From: Deltaproteobacteria bacterium
Lineage (GTDB): Bacteria; Desulfobacterota; Binatia; Binatales; Binataceae
NCBI GenBank assembly: GCA_021794015.1
Contig: JAJYRQ010000002.1
Span: 1-64,000, forward strand
Direction of reading: 5' to 3'
Length of the DNA: 64,000 bases
Shown: positions 1 to 8,105 of the stretch, in pieces
How positions within the stretch are numbered: the first letter of the stretch is position 1
How the letters are laid out: every line of letters starts with the position of its first letter
Program-made: the position numbers and the translations under genes
Notes under the pieces: generated by a model
Told to the model about the DNA's origin: nothing
The model's input: only the letters and a program-made list of their open reading frames with translations
Databases searched by the model: none

Positions 1-460
1 CCCCCTGCGGGGAAGAGGAATCAGGAAAAGGAGGTGCGCGACGCGCGTCCCTGCCGCCATGCAGTGGCCACGCGCGGGGGTGACAAGCAGGAGGCGGACG
101 CCCCACTGCCGTCATTCCCGCGCGCGCTGCTCGTTCTTGTCTCCCTCTCCCCTTGGGGGGAGAGGGAAGGGTGAGGGGGGCCGCTGGCGCCACCTCGAGC
201 CTCTGGGTACGTCCCCCCTCTCCCTTCGACTCCGCTTGCGCTCCGCTCAGGGCGGCGCCTTGATCCTCTCCCCCGGTGGGGGAGAGGAATCAGGAAAAGA
301 GGGTGCGCGCCTCCTCTTTGTCATTTCCGCGCGCGGTACTGACCGCACGGCAGCTTGCCCGACCAGCGGGAGCGCAATACGGGGAGGCGCGACGCGTGCC
401 CCTGCCGCCATGCAATGGCCTGGCGCGCGCGGAGAATCCCGGATTACGCTTCGCGTGGCA
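1..460 (+). repeat. Composite dispersed repeat (two partial units of the 342-bp TIR family)
   Basis: No convincing gene is present here. The block repeats itself: an AGGAATCAGGAAAA-type stretch occurs near 18 and again near 288, and CTGCCGCCATGCARTGGCC occurs near 51 and near 401. GTCATTCCCGCGCGC occurs at 111, and a one-base variant (GTCATTTCCGCGCGC) at about 319. The same building blocks recur near 29022 and, inverted, at 49677-50018. A CTCTCCCC/GGGGAGAG hairpin pair sits at about 140-175, and a CTCTCCCC/GGGGAGAG-like pair at about 264-286. The block is probably nested or tandem copies of a non-coding mobile repeat, cut by the window edge. Confidence 0.6.
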
Positions 461-534
461 GCAGAGTCAGCCTCGCAACAGGGCACGCGCGGGAACGGCG
501 CACCAAGGTGCTGCGGCAAGGACGATACGGTCGC

Positions 535-540
535 TATAAT
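535..540 (+). promoter_or_regulatory. Perfect -10 hexamer upstream of the ATPase gene
   Basis: TATAAT lies 51 bases before the ATG at 592 and would start transcription near 547. No good -35 box is visible 17 bases upstream (TGCGGC), and there is no TG extension. If it is used, it may need an activator. Confidence 0.4.
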
Positions 541-591
541 GTGTAAGCCTCAATAAGTGCCATCTGGGAACCTTGGCGCCGAGAGACGCGT

Positions 592-2355
592 ATGACGCAC
601 AGTCGTGTTCGCCTCGAGTCACTGGAGATCACAAATTATTTGGGCGCCGGCGGCGAGGCGGTGACCGTGGAATTCGGCGGCGAAAATGCCGTCCTCTGCG
701 GCCCGAACGGAAGCGGCAAAACTACGGCGCTTTCGGCCTTGGACCGCATCCGGCGAGTAAACTGGGCTTCTGTTGTCGGCGGGCGTGAAGGCCCGCGCCC
801 CGGGAGTGGGCTGAGTTCGCCCTGGTATTTTGAGATCATAGAGTGGGTGGAGGCGCGTGGGGTAGCGGCCGCGAACCTGTTCCACGGTGAATCACCGACC
901 CTTCAGGTGACAGCCGGCTTTTCGGCGCCGAAGGACTTTGATGCCGACGGCGCAAACCTGCTCGCGAGTTTGGGCGGCCTGCGCGGCGATTCGATTCGTG
1001 CTAGTTTCGGGGCGGGCCTCCGAAACAACGACAAAGCTCAAATCCGGAGTGTGCATCTCGGTGGCGTCGGGGAAATCTTTCGGATGGGCAGCGCGACATC
1101 ACTGTTTTCCCTGGAGACCCCTCAGGGGCGGCCCATCCCCTACTATAAGACTTCAAAGCCGGAGCCGTGGAAGCTCTTTGGTCTGCTTAACGCATTTCTC
1201 CGGCGGGTCGTTTATTTTCCCTCGCATCGCCAACCCCGGCTGGGATCGGACAGGGACATGGACGGCCTTGCCGGAGGCGAGGGCCTGGTAAGCTGGATCA
1301 AAGGCGCGACGAACCCAAATCCCACGGACGCCGAATCGACCCGGCGCCACAACCTTTTGCAAGCGTTTCACAAGGAATTTGCGGACTTCATAGGCGCCAA
1401 GACTGTGTCCCTGTCCGTGCCGGACTATTCGCAGCCGCCGCAGGATAACCGACAGCCCGAGCTTAACGTGACCGTCGACGGGCGCTTGCGCTTGCTTTCG
1501 CAGCTCGGGGCGGGGATCGGCGAATCGCTGATCATCCTGCTGGTTGCCAAGCTTTCGCAGGAATTGCAAACTTCGCCCATCGACGTCGTCCTGCTCGAGG
1601 AGCCGGAGCTGCATTTGCATCCGGGGCTGCAGCGCAAGCTGCTTGAGAAGCTTGCTGACTATGGCGTTCAGATCATCGCGAGCACCCACAGCCCGACCGT
1701 GCTCAACTGGTTCGCCAGCAAGGGCGGCCGCATATTCCGTACGGAATTCGACGCCGACAAAAAGCAAATCACCGCCAGGCAGGTCCCGGGATTAACCGAA
1801 CAGCGCACCCTGCTCGAAAGCATCGGCGCGTCTCCGGCGGATGTTCTTTTGGCCGATAAGCTCCTTCTGGTCGAGGGCGCCAACGACGTACCGGTCTTCA
1901 AGGCGTGGCTCGAGAAGGCTCCTTCGCTTGGACGCCAGAACGTTGCGGTGCTTCCCCTTGGGGGAAGCGCGGCGGACAGCCCGAATTTCGACCTTGGCCA
2001 GTTCCGCAACTTGCACTGGAAAATTCGCGCCATCCTCGACAGCGAGCGAACGTCCGAGCACGCGGAACCAAAAAAGGAGCGGCTGGAGATAAAAGACAAG
2101 CTGGAGAAGGTCCGTGTTACCTGCCACCTAACCGAGCGGCGGGCCACGGAGAACTACTTCACTCCGCAGGCCCTTAAGAAGGTTTACGGCGACTGCCCCG
2201 ACAACGTGGAGCGCTTCGGCGACCCAAACCTCGAAAAGCAAGGCGTCAAAGGATTCGCCAAGTCGCGCAACGGCGAAGTCGCCCGAGCGATGGAATGGGC
2301 CGAGATCGGGAGCACCGACATCGGCGGGCAAATCGAGGAGTTCCTGAGATCCTGA
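592..2355 (+). CDS. OLD-like ATPase with C-terminal TOPRIM domain (possible defence nuclease)
   Basis: This 587-residue protein has an ABC/SMC-type ATPase N-terminus: Walker A GPNGSGKT at 37-44, Walker B LLEEPELHLHP at about 334-344, and an H-loop ASTHSP at about 363-368. A TOPRIM segment follows, starting LLLVEG at 424-429 with its conserved Glu at 428, and then an ILDSE acidic motif. That order is typical of OLD-family nucleases, which bind ATP and cleave DNA and include phage-defence proteins. No UvrD-like helicase (Gabija partner) or other partner gene is adjacent, so it looks like a single-gene OLD. It lies beside repeat DNA and ends 63 bases from the 3' end of tRNA-Thr, a common island junction. 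The domain call is firm; the defence role is inferred. Confidence 0.85.
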   Translation: MTHSRVRLESLEITNYLGAGGEAVTVEFGGENAVLCGPNGSGKTTALSALDRIRRVNWASVVGGREGPRPGSGLSSPWYFEIIEWVEARGVAAANLFHGESPTLQVTAGFSAPKDFDADGANLLASLGGLRGDSIRASFGAGLRNNDKAQIRSVHLGGVGEIFRMGSATSLFSLETPQGRPIPYYKTSKPEPWKLFGLLNAFLRRVVYFPSHRQPRLGSDRDMDGLAGGEGLVSWIKGATNPNPTDAESTRRHNLLQAFHKEFADFIGAKTVSLSVPDYSQPPQDNRQPELNVTVDGRLRLLSQLGAGIGESLIILLVAKLSQELQTSPIDVVLLEEPELHLHPGLQRKLLEKLADYGVQIIASTHSPTVLNWFASKGGRIFRTEFDADKKQITARQVPGLTEQRTLLESIGASPADVLLADKLLLVEGANDVPVFKAWLEKAPSLGRQNVAVLPLGGSAADSPNFDLGQFRNLHWKIRAILDSERTSEHAEPKKERLEIKDKLEKVRVTCHLTERRATENYFTPQALKKVYGDCPDNVERFGDPNLEKQGVKGFAKSRNGEVARAMEWAEIGSTDIGGQIEEFLRS

Positions 2356-2418
2356 CCGCGGTTGCGGGCGCGATGCACACCGGTTCTCCGATGGCAACGC
2401 CGGCGCGCATCGGGTTTC

Positions 2419-2493
2419 TGGAGCCGATGGCCGGACTTGAACCGGCAACCTACTGATTACAAGTCAGTTGCTCTACCGTTGAGCTACATCGGC
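2419..2493 (-). tRNA. tRNA-Thr(TGT)
   Basis: On the minus strand this folds as a cloverleaf of 75 nt including an encoded CCA. The acceptor arms are GCCGATG and CATCGGC, the D arm is GCTC...GAGC, and the anticodon loop CTTGTAA gives anticodon TGT. The T arm is GCCGG-TTCAAGT-CCGGC. It lies 13 bases downstream of rlmB on the same strand and may be co-transcribed with it. Its 3' end faces the end of the OLD-like gene. Confidence 0.95.
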
Positions 2494-2506
2494 CCCGTAA
2501 ACCAAT

Positions 2507-3364
2507 TCACTTCGCGCTCCCACCGGCCGTTGCGCCGCGCGCGGCATTGCCGCGGCGCCCGCCCGCCATCGCGCGCGCGGCGCGTCCCCGGGCGATCTCG
2601 AAGAGCGCAACCGCCAGCGCAACCGAAACATTGAGCGACCCCACCCGCCCGCACATCGGGATACGCACCCTGAAGTCGGCGGCGCGTTTGACGATGTCGC
2701 GCACGCCGCTACCTTCCGCGCCCACCACCAGCACCAATCTGCGGCCCGTGTCCAGTTCGTAGAGCGAGGTCTCTCCGGCCGGGTCGAGCGCTGCCGCCCA
2801 ATAGCCGGCCTGCTTCAGCCGCTCAAGCGTGCGCGCTACGTTGCCGCATCGCGCGATCTCAAGGTGGAACGCGGCGCCCGCCGAGGTCTTGACCGCGGTG
2901 GCGGTCAGTTCGGCGGTCCGGTCGCGGGCGAGCACCACCGCACGCGCCCCGGCCGCCTCGGCAGAGCGCAGCGCGGCGCCCAGGTTGCGCGGGTCGGTCA
3001 CGCCGTCAACCAGAATCAGCGGGTCGGGCCGCTGTTCGATCAGCTTTTCCAGGTCGGCGTAGGCTGGCGCCCTGAGCTCGGCCAAGACGCCCTGGTGGTT
3101 GGCGCCCGCCTCGGTAAGCCGGCCGATCTCTTCCCGGCCGACGACCCGGATGGCAATCCCCCTTGCCCGGGCGGCGGCGATCTCGCGGGCAAGCGCGTGC
3201 TCGGTTCCGGCCGCGACATAGAGCGCTGTAACCTCGGCTGCCGCCCGGTCCAGAAGTTCGCGCACCGGCTCGCGCCCGAAGACGCGGGTGAATCCCGGAC
3301 CGGGCAGCCCGCCGTGGCGTCTAAGCGCCTCGCCTCTGTGGTCGCTCTTGCTTTTCGATGCCAA
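2507..3364 (-). CDS. rlmB: 23S rRNA (guanosine-2'-O-)-methyltransferase RlmB (TrmH/SpoU family)
   Basis: RlmB methylates the ribose of a conserved guanosine in 23S rRNA using SAM. An L30e-like substrate-binding domain occupies about residues 25-100. The SPOUT knot then shows motif 1 (DGVTDPRN, 120-127), motif 2 (VVGAEGSG, 213-220) and motif 3 (IPMCGRVGSLNVSVA, about 235-249), the last with the SLNVS signature. The start is TTG; an in-frame TGA lies six bases upstream and there is no internal Met nearby, so TTG is the best available start, though no clear Shine-Dalgarno is seen. The tail after residue 260 is a short Arg/Ala/Gly-rich extension. tRNA-Thr follows directly. TrmH itself is a less likely alternative. 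Confidence 0.9.
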   Translation of the reverse strand: MASKSKSDHRGEALRRHGGLPGPGFTRVFGREPVRELLDRAAAEVTALYVAAGTEHALAREIAAARARGIAIRVVGREEIGRLTEAGANHQGVLAELRAPAYADLEKLIEQRPDPLILVDGVTDPRNLGAALRSAEAAGARAVVLARDRTAELTATAVKTSAGAAFHLEIARCGNVARTLERLKQAGYWAAALDPAGETSLYELDTGRRLVLVVGAEGSGVRDIVKRAADFRVRIPMCGRVGSLNVSVALAVALFEIARGRAARAMAGGRRGNAARGATAGGSAK

Positions 3365-3811
3365 CGGTCACGCCATCGCCGGTTCTCCATGATAGCCCGC
3401 GCGCCAGCGAGCCGGTAGGGAGTTGGGCTGGCGGCGACCGGGACCGCCGCACGGACTTGCATCCTGGCCTGTTCGCCGGGCCGAAGCAAACCACTAGCAG
3501 GGTGTTGAGAAACCCCTCAAGCTCGCTATCAGGCGTGGTTCCATTCTCAACGCCCTGCGTAAAAGATGGCTTCTTTCCTACACCTTCTCTCCCTCTGGGA
3601 GAGATAAGAGTGAGGGAGCAGGATGTTGAAAGGACTTTTTCAACATCCTGCTAGACTTTGTTACAGGGGAAAAGAGAATACCTGCGAGCGCAACACCAGT
3701 TGGCAGCGATCCAAGACTTGCAGCCGCGCGCGGCAGGGGAAGGGCACGGAGCAGCCCGGCGCACGGGCTGCCCCAGGCCGGACGGCGCCCCCGGAGAATC
3801 GTGATCGGGCG
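3365..3811. other. Intergenic region between rlmB and lptF
   Basis: Apart from the miniature element at 3494-3654, no gene is seen in these roughly 450 bases. The divergent promoters for rlmB and lptF must lie here, but no clear -35/-10 pair could be picked out. The reading frame of lptF is open back into the element, but that upstream part is low-complexity and has no homology-like features. Confidence 0.5.
3494..3654 (+). mobile_element. IS5-like miniature element, copy 1 (153 bp plus CTAG duplications)
   Basis: The element 3498-3650 is flanked by CTAG on both sides. That matches the 4-bp YTAR target duplication of IS5-group elements. The ends are inverted repeats: CAGGGTGTTGAGAAA on the left and, read inward, CAGGATGTTGAAAAA on the right. 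It contains three hairpins: an imperfect one between 3498-3511 and 3544-3557, CTCTCCC/GGGAGAG near 3585-3605, and a perfect 15-bp one (3617-3631 with 3638-3652). It has no coding capacity. It matches copy 2 at 6094-6246 with one mismatch. The IS5 assignment rests on target and end sequence only. Confidence 0.8.
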
Positions 3812-4990
3812 ATGGTAAGGCCGACGATCCTTGACCGCTACATTGCCGGCGAGGTGGTAAAACCGCTCGGCCTGGGCCTGGCCGTCTTCACCTTTGCGCT
3901 GGTGACCGGGCGGATGCTCAAGCTGACCGAGATGGTGGTGAATCACGGTGTGGCGCTGGGCGGCGTGCTGCGGCTTTTGGGGCTCATCATGCCGGCCTTC
4001 TTCGAGCTGACGCTTCCCATGGCGGTGCTGCTCGGCGTGCTGCTCGGCTTTGGCCGGCTTTCCGGCGACCGGGAGCTTATCGCGGCGCGTGCCTGCGGTG
4101 TGAGCCTCTACCGGCTTGCCGTCCCGGTGGTGGCGATAGGATGTATTGCGTGGGCGATATCGGGCTGGCTTGCCTTCGAGGCGCGCCCCTGGGCGATGGC
4201 GCGCCTGCAGGACGAGCTTTACGACCTGGCGCGTACCGAGTCGGCGGCCGGGCTCAAGCAGCAGGTGTTCAACCAGGACCTGCCCGGCATCGTGCTCTAC
4301 GTCGAGCGGATACGCTCCAAGGACGGAAGCCTTCAGGGCGTGCTGCTTTCCGACCTGCGCAACCCCGACCAGCACAACACGGTCCTTGCCGCACGCGGGC
4401 TGGTGTTGCCCGATCCACGGCACAAGACGATTACGCTGCGCCTTTACGACGGGTCGATCTTCGGCACCGATGAAGAACAGGGAGCGGTGCATCTGACCAG
4501 CTTCCACATCTACGACCTGACGGTCGCGCCCGGCGCCACGCTCGGCGTCAGGGAGCGCGAACCCGAGGAGTTGCGCTACGGGGCGCTCAAGCGGCGGGTG
4601 GCCGCGGCGCGCCGGGCGCACAAGCCCGACCTCGAGGCGGAAACCGAGCTGGCCGGCAAGTACACCGTGCCGCTTGCCTCGGTGCTGTTCGCGGTGGTGG
4701 CAGTGCCGCTGGGGCTTAAGCCGGCCCGCGGCGGCCAGTCCGAACGGTTCGGGCTGAGCGTGGCGCTCTTCTTCGTCTACTACGTGATGATGAAGACGGG
4801 GCAGACCTTTGCCCAGGACGGACGCTTGAACCCGCTGCTCGCCATGAGCATCCCGGATGGCGCCTTCGCGCTGCTCGGCGGTTGGCTGTTCTGGCGCGCG
4901 GCGCACGAGCGGTTCGAGCAAAGCCGGGGTCTTAGCGACCTGCTGTGGACGCTGGCGGAGCGCTATGCGAGCAGGAGGGTGGCGCCGTGA
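3812..4990 (+). CDS. lptF: LPS export ABC transporter permease LptF
   Basis: LptF is one of the two inner-membrane permease subunits of LptB2FG, which lifts LPS from the inner membrane to the LptC/A bridge. At 392 residues it has the family layout: two N-terminal membrane helices (about 13-35 and 50-72), a conserved cytoplasmic coupling segment SGDRELIAARACGVS, a third helix, a periplasmic beta-jellyroll (about 130-280), and three C-terminal helices after residue 285. The ATG at 3812 was chosen because it starts MVRPTILDRYI, the usual amphipathic N-terminus. The frame stays open to 3623 inside the mobile element. The stop overlaps the lptG start (GTGA), so the pair is translationally coupled. 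lptB, lptC and lptA are not in the window. Confidence 0.92.
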   Translation: MVRPTILDRYIAGEVVKPLGLGLAVFTFALVTGRMLKLTEMVVNHGVALGGVLRLLGLIMPAFFELTLPMAVLLGVLLGFGRLSGDRELIAARACGVSLYRLAVPVVAIGCIAWAISGWLAFEARPWAMARLQDELYDLARTESAAGLKQQVFNQDLPGIVLYVERIRSKDGSLQGVLLSDLRNPDQHNTVLAARGLVLPDPRHKTITLRLYDGSIFGTDEEQGAVHLTSFHIYDLTVAPGATLGVREREPEELRYGALKRRVAAARRAHKPDLEAETELAGKYTVPLASVLFAVVAVPLGLKPARGGQSERFGLSVALFFVYYVMMKTGQTFAQDGRLNPLLAMSIPDGAFALLGGWLFWRAAHERFEQSRGLSDLLWTLAERYASRRVAP

Positions 4991-6093
4991 CCGGCCCGGC
5001 GCATCTTTCGCCGACCGTCAACCGGTTTCTGGGGCGGCAGTTCCTGGGCCCGTTGCTGGTCTGCCTGATGGCGCTGGTGTTGGTATACCTGACCGGCGAC
5101 CTTTTTGACCGCTTCGAGGAGCTGATCAGGCATCAGGGGTTCGGCCTCATCGCGCTTGAGTACTTCCTGCTGAAGCTGCCGCTGATGGTTTCGCAGCTTC
5201 TGCCGGCGGCCTGCCTGGCGGCGGCGCTTTTGGGCCTGGGTCTGCTCAGCCGCTCGGGCGAGATGCTGGCCTTTCAGCAGCTCGGGATAAGCCGCCTTGC
5301 GGTGGCCGCGCCGCTTGTGGCGCTGGCGCTCGTGATCGCCGGGCTCAACTTCGTGCTCAACGAGACGCTGGTGCCGGTGACGGCGCGCCAGGCGCGCTTC
5401 GTTTACCAGGTGAAGCTGCAGCAGCGCAAGCTGCGCGGGGTTTTTGCGAATCGCAGAATCTGGGTCAGGACGCGCGGGGGCTTCGTCAGCGCCGATGCGT
5501 ACGACCCGGCCGAGCGTCGGCTTTACGGGATGACGTTCTTTCGGCTGGGTCCGGGCGCAAACCTGGAAAGGGTGGAGCGGGCCGCCGAGCTTGACTGGAC
5601 CGGGCGCGGCTGGAAGGTCAACGGCGTGCTTCAGACCTTTTCGCTCAAGCCCGAGGTACGGGCGGCGCTCAGCAGCTCCCCGACCCTGTCGGACTTGGGG
5701 CTCAAGCCGAGCGATCTGGGGGCGTTTTTGCTCGAGCCCAGCGAACTCAACGTCTGGCAGCTCACCCGCTACATTGAGGGGCTCAGGCGCAAGGGGCTCG
5801 ACCCGGGCGGCTACGTTGTCGACCGCGACCTCAAGTACGCAACGCCGCTGGCCTGTTTCGTCATGGTGGCGCTTGCGCTTGCGCTCAGCCTCGACCCGCG
5901 CCCGCGTACTTTTACCATGGGGCGCAGCTTCGGGTTCGCGATCGCGATCGGTTTTGCCTACTGGGTGCTGCTGGGGCTGACTTCGTCGCTGGGCCGCTCG
6001 GGGCTGTTGCCGGCCGGGCTTGCGGCCTGGGGCGCAAACCTGGTTTTTTCGCTGCTTGCGGTTTCGTTGTTTCTTTGGGGCGAGGAGCACTAG
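4987..6093 (+). CDS. lptG: LPS export ABC transporter permease LptG
   Basis: This is the second permease of LptB2FG, 368 residues, with the same fold as LptF: N-terminal helices at about 18-40 and 58-80, coupling segment SRSGEMLAFQQLGIS, a third helix near 105-125, a periplasmic domain and three C-terminal helices. The start is GTG at 4987, sharing GTGA with the lptF stop. The frame is open 42 bases further up, but that would run well inside lptF. The TAG stop (6091-6093) is part of the CTAG target duplication of the second miniature element, so the insertion occurred exactly at the stop codon and preserved the protein end. Confidence 0.92.
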   Translation: MTGPAHLSPTVNRFLGRQFLGPLLVCLMALVLVYLTGDLFDRFEELIRHQGFGLIALEYFLLKLPLMVSQLLPAACLAAALLGLGLLSRSGEMLAFQQLGISRLAVAAPLVALALVIAGLNFVLNETLVPVTARQARFVYQVKLQQRKLRGVFANRRIWVRTRGGFVSADAYDPAERRLYGMTFFRLGPGANLERVERAAELDWTGRGWKVNGVLQTFSLKPEVRAALSSSPTLSDLGLKPSDLGAFLLEPSELNVWQLTRYIEGLRRKGLDPGGYVVDRDLKYATPLACFVMVALALALSLDPRPRTFTMGRSFGFAIAIGFAYWVLLGLTSSLGRSGLLPAGLAAWGANLVFSLLAVSLFLWGEEH

Positions 6094-6250
6094 CAGGGTG
6101 TTGAGAAACCCCTCAACCTCGCTATCAGGCGTGGTTCCATTCTCAACGCCCTGCGTAAAAGATGGCTTCTTTCCTACACCTTCTCTCCCTCTGGGAGAGA
6201 TAAGAGTGAGGGAGCAGGATGTTGAAAGGACTTTTTCAACATCCTGCTAA
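6090..6250 (+). mobile_element. IS5-like miniature element, copy 2 (153 bp, CTAG/CTAA flanks)
   Basis: The element 6094-6246 has the same orientation as copy 1 and differs by one base (CTCAACCTC versus CTCAAGCTC). The left flank CTAG and right flank CTAA both fit YTAR; one base of the duplication may have mutated. It carries the same terminal inverted repeats and three hairpins. The left CTAG contains the lptG stop codon. The two copies form a 2.6-kb direct repeat around lptF-lptG. Confidence 0.8.
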
Positions 6251-6397
6251 GCCCAGGCGAAAAAGCCTTCGGCCGGCGCTCAGGCCTTTCCTGCCGGCGG
6301 CGCCGGCCCCTGCGCGCGCGCAGGCGGCCCGCTATGCCGCAGGGTAAGCGGCGCGCTAAACTTGGCTTACGTGCAGCAACCTGGCGAGAGAACCCAG

Positions 6398-6886
6398 ATG
6401 AGTTCGGTCGAAGAGGCCCCTGCAAAGGTCTTCGCTCGCCCCGCGATACGTGAGTTTTTGGCCTTTGCCCGGGTCGGGCGGTTGGCTACCGTTGATTCAA
6501 TCGGCGTGCCGCACAATATTCCGGTCTGTTTCTGGTTCGACAACGCCCGCTTCTACTTTGCGGTCGACGAGAAGCCCAAGCGCCGCCACGCGCTCAAGCT
6601 CAAGCGGATGCGCAACATTGCCGCCAACCCGCAGGTCGCGCTGCTGGTGGACCATTACGAGGAGCAGTGGCAATGCCTTGCCTACGTCCTGGTGTTCGGC
6701 CGCGCCAGCGTGGTCGAGGACCCGGAGGAGTACCTGCTTGCGCTGCGCAGCCTGCGCGACAAGTATCCGCAGTACCGCGCGATGGTGCTGCACGCCGAGC
6801 GCAACCCGGCGGTGCGAATCGACCCCGAGCGGGTTCACGTTTGGGGTGAGCGCTTCCAAGCGGCGGCCGCGGAGCGCAGGGCATGA
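6398..6886 (+). CDS. PPOX-class pyridoxamine-5'-phosphate-oxidase-like FMN/F420 protein
   Basis: This 162-residue split-beta-barrel flavin protein resembles the PPOX-class F420-dependent family. Visible features are an opening helix with REFLAFARVGRLATVDSIGVPHNIPVCF, written here as the typical R-x-G-x-L-A-T...G-x-P-x-x-x-P pattern, and later RMRNIAANPQVALLVDHYEE and VLVFGRASVV. A C-terminal P-x-R-V-x-x-W-like segment (PERVHVWGERF) follows. The ATG at 6398 was preferred over a TTG at 6362 because homology-like sequence starts after it. The cofactor (FMN or F420) cannot be told from sequence alone. It stands between lptG and a serine hydrolase and has no obvious pathway partner. Confidence 0.75.
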   Translation: MSSVEEAPAKVFARPAIREFLAFARVGRLATVDSIGVPHNIPVCFWFDNARFYFAVDEKPKRRHALKLKRMRNIAANPQVALLVDHYEEQWQCLAYVLVFGRASVVEDPEEYLLALRSLRDKYPQYRAMVLHAERNPAVRIDPERVHVWGERFQAAAAERRA

Positions 6887-6952
6887 GCGCCGGCTCGGGA
6901 GCCGGACGGCCTGCCCGGCCGGCCCGGGGCGGCGGGCGCGGTAAAGCAAGGG

Positions 6953-8095
6953 GTGAAAGGGGTGGGATGGTCTGAGGTGCGCGAGGCCCTGGAGGCGGCG
7001 ATCGAGGCGGAGGTGATGCCCGGGGCCGCACTGGTGGTGCGCCGCGCCGACCAGGTGCTGTTCGAAGGCGCTTTCGGCGCTCGCTCGCTGGTGCCGCAAC
7101 GCACCCCGCTTCGACTCGAGACGGTTTTCGACCTTTCGTCGCTGACCAAGCCGCTGGCCACCGGCGTGGCGGTGATGTTGCTGGTGTGCGAGGGCAAGCT
7201 CAAGCTGGAGGACCGCGTGACGCGGCTTTTTCACAACTTCGGCGTCTACGGAAAGGGCAAGGTAACGTTTCGCCATCTGCTGGCGCACTGTTCCGGGTTG
7301 CCTGCCTGGCGGCCGTTTTACCTGGACGTCGCCGCCGAGGAGCGGCGCGGGCGCGTCAACTTCATGGCCAGCCGCAGCGCCAAGGAGTTTGTCTTCGACG
7401 CGATTCATCGCGAGCGGCTCGAGGCGCCGCCCGCAACCGTGGCGATCTATTCCGACCTGAACTTCATGCTGCTCGGCGAGGCGGTGGAAAAAATAACCGG
7501 CACGACGCTGGATCGCCTCTGCCGCGACCGCATCTTTCGCCCGCTGGGCCTGCGCACCAGCGGGTTTGTCGATATCACCCTGATGCGCAGCCGGCGGCTG
7601 GAGCCGGTGGCGGAGATGTTCGCGCCGACCTCGTTTTGCGCCCTGCGCAAGCGCATCTCGCTCGGCGAGGTGGAAGACGAAAACGCCTATGCGATGGGTG
7701 GGGTGGTGGGCCACGCCGGCTTGTTCGCCCCCGTGCGCGAGGTCGATCGGCTGGCCTGGGAGTTGGTGCGATGCTACGCGGGGCAGTCGGATTTTCTGCC
7801 GGCGGCGCTGGTGCGCGAGTTCTGGAGGCGCGACGGCGCCGTGCCCGCTTCGACCTGGGCCCTGGGATGGGACACGCCCTCGCCCGGCACCTCAAGCGCA
7901 GGGCGCCATTTTTCACCCGCCGCGGTCGGTCACCTGGGTTTCACCGGCACCTCGATCTGGATCGAGCCGGAGCGCCAGATCGTCGTCTCGCTGCTCACCA
8001 ATCGGGTGCATCCGCGCCGCGACAACGAGCGGATTCGTAATTTCCGGCCGCTTCTCCACGACCTCGTCATGGAGGCGATCGAGCAGGCGCCTTAG
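6953..8095 (+). CDS. Beta-lactamase-fold serine hydrolase (class C / esterase-like)
   Basis: At 380 residues this belongs to the beta-lactamase/D-alanyl-D-alanine carboxypeptidase/EstB group. It has the SxxK motif S63-L-T-K66, the second motif Y166-S-D within YSDLN, and a third-motif equivalent GFTGTS near residue 325, together with HLLAHCSGLP near 108-117. No signal peptide is visible, so it may be cytoplasmic and act as an esterase or peptidase rather than an antibiotic-resistance enzyme. The start is GTG at 6953 after a purine-rich stretch. It ends 10 bases from the convergent lipoprotein gene. The real substrate is unknown; neighbouring mpl allows a cell-wall link as a guess. Confidence 0.8.
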   Translation: MKGVGWSEVREALEAAIEAEVMPGAALVVRRADQVLFEGAFGARSLVPQRTPLRLETVFDLSSLTKPLATGVAVMLLVCEGKLKLEDRVTRLFHNFGVYGKGKVTFRHLLAHCSGLPAWRPFYLDVAAEERRGRVNFMASRSAKEFVFDAIHRERLEAPPATVAIYSDLNFMLLGEAVEKITGTTLDRLCRDRIFRPLGLRTSGFVDITLMRSRRLEPVAEMFAPTSFCALRKRISLGEVEDENAYAMGGVVGHAGLFAPVREVDRLAWELVRCYAGQSDFLPAALVREFWRRDGAVPASTWALGWDTPSPGTSSAGRHFSPAAVGHLGFTGTSIWIEPERQIVVSLLTNRVHPRRDNERIRNFRPLLHDLVMEAIEQAP

Positions 8096-8105
8096 CGGAC
8101 GCCCG

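Noticed and set aside
59-556. 165-codon plus-strand frame in the repeat region
   Set aside because: Low-complexity Arg/Gly/Pro translation spanning repeat units, with no ribosome site.
3623-3811. Upstream extension of lptF into the mobile element
   Set aside because: LptF homology begins at 3812; the added part is low-complexity and partly the repeat itself.
3578-4921. 447-codon minus-strand frame across lptF
   Set aside because: Antisense shadow with His/Arg/Gln-rich composition; the plus strand has LptF motifs.
4963-6090. 375-codon minus-strand frame across lptG
   Set aside because: Antisense shadow of a well-supported gene, typical of GC-rich coding sequence; Arg/Gln/His-rich product.
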